Positions 61,515-64,000 of a stretch of 64,000 nucleotides of DNA are shown here, piece by piece. Source of the DNA: Chloroflexota bacterium (GTDB lineage: Bacteria > Chloroflexota > UBA11872). The translations under genes were made by a program, and so were the position numbers. Within the stretch, counting starts at the first letter, position 1; every line of letters begins with the position of its first letter. Under the pieces are notes generated by a model. The model was not told the origin of the DNA, did no database searches, and worked only from the letters and a program-made list of their open reading frames with translations. Location of the stretch: assembly GCA_026706485.1 (NCBI GenBank), contig JAPOYR010000013.1, positions 62,001-126,000 of the forward strand, in the 5' to 3' direction.

Positions 61515-63131
61515 CTACACGAGATCCACGCGGCGCAGGTGACGTTCGTGGAAGGCTTCCAGGCGCTCCTCGGGCATAAGCAGCACCAGGTCGGGCTCAA
61601 GGCCGGCCACGAAGCCAACGTCATGGGAGACCACCACCAGCGCCGCCGCGTAGCTGCGCAGCGCTTCCACAAGCCAAGCCTGCGTGGTTTGGTCGAGGTT
61701 GCTGTTGGGCTCGTCGAGCAATAGGAGGTTGCGCCGCTGGAGCATGAGCCGGGCGATGGCGAGGCGCGCCCGCTCGCCGGCAGAGAGCGTGTGCAGCGGT
61801 CGAAAGATGTGGTCCTCATTGAACAGTAGGGTGGCGAGAAAGCCCCGAACGCCGCTCTCGGTGGGGCTGGTGAGCGGTCGAATGGCGTCGTAGGCGGATC
61901 GCGCCGCCAGCGCCGTATCGAGGGTGTGCGCGAAGTGAGCCGCGTCGACGTTGTGCCCGTGCGTCACGGTGCCCTGCCGGGCCTGCAGCTTGCCGGCCAG
62001 GATGTTGAGCAGGGTGGACTTGCCGGCGCCGTTGCGGCCAATGACCGCCAGCCGCTGGCCACGCTCCAGGGAGAAGCGAACCTGGTGCAGGACCGGCACG
62101 GTCCCGTACGCATGGGCGACGTCGCGCACGTCCAGCACTAGGCGTCCCGACCGCGGCGCCTGCCCGACGCGCATGCCGATCTCGCCCGGCTTGAGGGGCA
62201 GCTCGACCACCTGCTCGCGCATGCGATCGAGCCGGCGGTCCATGACCTTGACGCGGCGGGCGAGCTTTTCGCTCTTGAAGGCATGGGCGCGCAGCCGGTC
62301 GGTGGTAGCTTCGAAGCGCTTGATCTCGCGCTGCTGCCGCGCGTGGGTCGTCTCTAGCGTGGCCCGGCGCGCCTCGCTCCAGGCCAGGTAGTCGGAGTAG
62401 CCGCCCTTGAACTCCGTGAGTCTGCGCGACCGGCCATCGAGCTCGTAGACGCGCGATATGGCGTGGTCAAGCAGGCGCAGGTCGTGGGACACGATCAGCA
62501 CTGCCGCTTCGGTCCGAGCCAGAAAGTCCATGAGCCAGCGCGTGGCGTCAACATCGAGGTGGTTGGTCGGCTCGTCAAGCAGCAACAGGTCGGCGCCGCT
62601 GGCCAGCACGCGCGCCATCTCCAGCCGGGTGCGTTGCCCGGCAGACAGGGTGCGCACGGCTCGGCCCGCCAGGCCCGCCGGCAGCCCAAGACCGTTGAGC
62701 ACGGTGGCCGCGGTGGCATGTGCCGCGTAGCCGCCGGAATCGCGGAATTCCTCTTCGACGCGGCTGTAGGTCTCCACGGCGGCGTCAAGATCGGGACCGG
62801 CCGCGCCGGCGAGCGCTCGCTCGGCCTGGGCCAGCCGGCCGGCCAATGGTGCCGTGGGACCACTGGATATCACGACGTCGATGAGTGTTGCGTCGGGCGA
62901 CAGCGCGTCGGAGAGCTCCGGCTCCTGCGGCAGATGGCCGATGCGTCGCGGGCGAGCCACCCCTCCGGCGTCGGGGGGCAGGGTCCCGGCGGCGACGTGC
63001 AGCAGCGTGGACTTGCCGGCGCCGTTCACTCCGGCCAGTCCCACCTTCTCACCGCGCCCGACGAACAGCGACGCGCCGCGCAGGACCTCCTGGGGGCCCC
63101 AGGCGTATGAAAAGTTGGTGATGCTCAACAT
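61515..63131 (-). CDS. ABC-F family ATPase (ribosome-associated; possible ribosome protection)
   Basis: A 538-residue soluble protein with two ABC domains and no membrane segments. Domain 1: Walker A GVNGAGKSTL, signature LSAGQRTRLEMARVL, Walker B LLLLDEPTNHLD. Linker about 240-315 is basic and helical (RQQREIKRFEATTDRLRAHAFKSEKLARR). Domain 2: GRNGAGKSTL, LSAGERARLAIARLM, LLLLDEPNSNLD, where NSNLD replaces the usual TNHLD. The N-terminal domain lacks an arm insertion of EttA type. ABC-F proteins act in the ribosomal E site and either tune translation or displace antibiotics. The attenuator upstream favours the inducible resistance or stress type. Confidence 0.9.
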   Translation of the reverse strand: MLSITNFSYAWGPQEVLRGASLFVGRGEKVGLAGVNGAGKSTLLHVAAGTLPPDAGGVARPRRIGHLPQEPELSDALSPDATLIDVVISSGPTAPLAGRLAQAERALAGAAGPDLDAAVETYSRVEEEFRDSGGYAAHATAATVLNGLGLPAGLAGRAVRTLSAGQRTRLEMARVLASGADLLLLDEPTNHLDVDATRWLMDFLARTEAAVLIVSHDLRLLDHAISRVYELDGRSRRLTEFKGGYSDYLAWSEARRATLETTHARQQREIKRFEATTDRLRAHAFKSEKLARRVKVMDRRLDRMREQVVELPLKPGEIGMRVGQAPRSGRLVLDVRDVAHAYGTVPVLHQVRFSLERGQRLAVIGRNGAGKSTLLNILAGKLQARQGTVTHGHNVDAAHFAHTLDTALAARSAYDAIRPLTSPTESGVRGFLATLLFNEDHIFRPLHTLSAGERARLAIARLMLQRRNLLLLDEPNSNLDQTTQAWLVEALRSYAAALVVVSHDVGFVAGLEPDLVLLMPEERLEAFHERHLRRVDLV

Positions 63132-63164
63132 AGGTCTGGTCTGTTCCTTTTGATCCGCCCAAAC

Positions 63165-63204
63165 AAAAAACCGCGGACGATGTGGTGTGGTGGCCCGTCC
63201 GCGG
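63165..63204 (-). terminator. Intrinsic terminator in the ABC-F 5' leader (attenuator)
   Basis: On the minus strand a 9-bp perfect stem, CCGCGGACG (63204-63196) with CGTCCGCGG (63179-63171), encloses a 16-nt loop and is followed directly by TTTTTT (63170-63165). It lies between the leader ORF stop (63228) and the ABC-F start (63131), so it would stop transcription before the gene unless prevented. Confidence 0.88.
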
Positions 63205-63227
63205 CTGGCGTTGCTGGTGGTTGCCGG

Positions 63228-63323
63228 TCAGGTCGGAGGGCGCACTCCACCTAGGGCAGCCCGGCGCACGGAGCAGCGGCGCCGCAATTCGGGTCGGACG
63301 GTGGGAACGATTAATCCGCGCAT
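63228..63323 (-). CDS. 31-residue leader peptide upstream of the ABC-F gene
   Basis: ATG at 63321-63323 and TGA at 63228-63230, inside the ABC-F leader and ending 24 nt before the terminator stem. The peptide starts MRGLIVPTVRPELRRRC, is Arg-rich and ends VRPPT. No ribosome-binding site precedes it, but the promoter would start transcripts within about 0-3 nt of the ATG, so it may be translated leaderlessly. A short translated ORF before a terminator is the standard set-up for drug- or stress-sensed ribosome stalling. Translation is inferred, not shown. Confidence 0.6.
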   Translation of the reverse strand: MRGLIVPTVRPELRRRCSVRRAALGGVRPPT

Positions 63324-63330
63324 GACTTTG

Positions 63331-63358
63331 AGCATAGGCACGCCCATTTCGCTGTCAA
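63331..63358 (-). promoter_or_regulatory. Sigma-70-type promoter for the ABC-F operon
   Basis: Minus strand: TTGACA (63358-63353), 16-nt spacer, TATGCT (63336-63331). The -35 is perfect and the -10 is 4 of 6. The predicted start of transcription is around 63323-63325, on or next to the leader ORF ATG. This is the best promoter match I found in the window. Confidence 0.75.
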
Positions 63359-63415
63359 GCCGACGTGGTGAGCGAGAGCGCTCGGCGCCGCGCGCCGTCA
63401 GGGCCATACTGACGC

Positions 63416-63901
63416 ATGGAAAACCGCTTGACCTACGCGCCACCGGGCTACGACTGCCCGTTCTGCCGCATCGCCCGCGGGGTGTTTGGCGGCCCGGTGC
63501 GCGGCGGCGCGGAAGCCGACGTGCTGCGGACGCCAGACGTGACGGCGTTTGTCGGCTCCCACTGGTGGCCGCGAAACGAGGGGTCGGTGATCGTGATCCC
63601 CAACGCCCACTACGAGTCGATATTCGACCTGCCCGCCGAGGCCGCGGCGCGGATTCACGCGGTGGCGCAGCGCGTCGCCGTGGCCATGACCCGCGTCTAT
63701 CGTTGCGAAGGCGTCTCCACGCGTCAGCACAACGGCCCCGGGGGCGGCCAGGAGGTCTGGCACTACCACCTCCACGTGTTGCCGCGGTGGCCCAACGACC
63801 AGCTCTACGAGCGCACGGCGGAACGCTTCAGGGCGCCGCCGGACGAACGGGCGCGGCGGGCCGCCATGCTGCGGGCCGCGCTCGACTCCGACCGCGGCTG
63901 A
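63416..63901 (+). CDS. HIT domain protein (histidine triad)
   Basis: A 161-residue protein from ATG 63416. N-terminal CPFC (with His-rich context) is the zinc pair of Hint/Fhit-like proteins. ETD-type nucleotide contacts are followed by VIVIPNAHYESIFDLP, and the catalytic triad motif is HYHLHVLPR. The QHNGPGGGQEVWHYHLHV block is typical. It likely hydrolyses nucleotide conjugates such as AppppA or AMP-lysyl species. It diverges from the ABC-F leader promoter, with about 60 bp between the promoter and its start codon. Confidence 0.9.
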   Translation: MENRLTYAPPGYDCPFCRIARGVFGGPVRGGAEADVLRTPDVTAFVGSHWWPRNEGSVIVIPNAHYESIFDLPAEAAARIHAVAQRVAVAMTRVYRCEGVSTRQHNGPGGGQEVWHYHLHVLPRWPNDQLYERTAERFRAPPDERARRAAMLRAALDSDRG

Positions 63902-64000
63902 GCGCTGAGGCCAGGGCGGGCGTTCGCCCATCCCCGTCTCCGTGGGCGGCCAGGGTCTCCGACCCGCGGCGCCGCTGCGTCACAATGGCTGCCGCCGTTA

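Overview
The window is a GC-rich chromosome segment (about two-thirds G+C by eye) densely packed with genes on both strands. The gene content suggests a Chloroflexota bacterium of the marine or sponge-associated SAR202/Dehalococcoidia-like kind. The pointers are many Asp-box (sialidase-like) proteins, a phytanoyl-CoA dioxygenase, a luciferase-like flavin monooxygenase, sugar-phosphate isomerases, HpcH-type aldolase and SDR enzymes, a monoderm-type MurT/GatD pair, Tat-lipoprotein binding proteins, and several families of short interspersed palindromes. The phylum call is an inference: there is no rRNA or marker protein here to settle it.

Layout. 1-8487 (minus) reads as one long operon: a Tat lipoprotein binding protein, two permeases and two ATPases of an oligopeptide-type ABC importer, a small membrane protein, a TIM-barrel sugar isomerase and a Gfo/Idh dehydrogenase cut by the window edge. 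8996-29852 is a catabolic accessory region: a GH42-like enzyme with an altered acid/base site, a two-propeller BNR protein, a GH10-like protein, an HpcH/HpaI aldolase, two paralogous Asp-box proteins, a second TIM-barrel isomerase, a VOC protein, two related membrane proteins, a DHDPS-family lyase, PhyH, an RHH/ParE toxin-antitoxin pair, a second Gfo/Idh enzyme, and a dimethylformamidase-like large subunit coupled to a PLP decarboxylase. 29983-45225 mixes orphan and metabolic genes: a Tat protein with an octapeptide repeat tail, a zinc alcohol dehydrogenase, an alpha/alpha-toroid protein, an LLM monooxygenase, two more Asp-box proteins, a class III aminotransferase, a double-DUF4352 protein, GNAT, SnoaL, SDR, an alpha/beta hydrolase, an orphan zinc-ribbon protein and a FAD oxidoreductase.

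45280-49331 (minus) is a Zn/Mn ABC importer operon. Both permeases carry C-terminal winged-helix extensions, the binding protein seems to start at CTG, and a 7-1-7 inverted repeat lies upstream. 49555-50777 holds VapBC and a broken orphan VapB. 50893-53991 holds an SRPBCC protein, a methyltransferase and a phytoene-desaturase-like oxidoreductase. About 1 kb without a convincing gene follows, then tRNA-Pro(CGG). 55097-61487 holds a GlcE-like flavoprotein, MurT-GatD (lipid II amidation), a hydrolase, a lone Rieske protein, a HIT protein and a DUF402 protein.

The right end has the most striking regulation. An ABC-F ATPase (61515-63131) is preceded by a clear promoter, a 31-codon apparently leaderless leader ORF and an intrinsic terminator, the architecture of ribosome-mediated attenuation. 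A second HIT protein is divergent from it.
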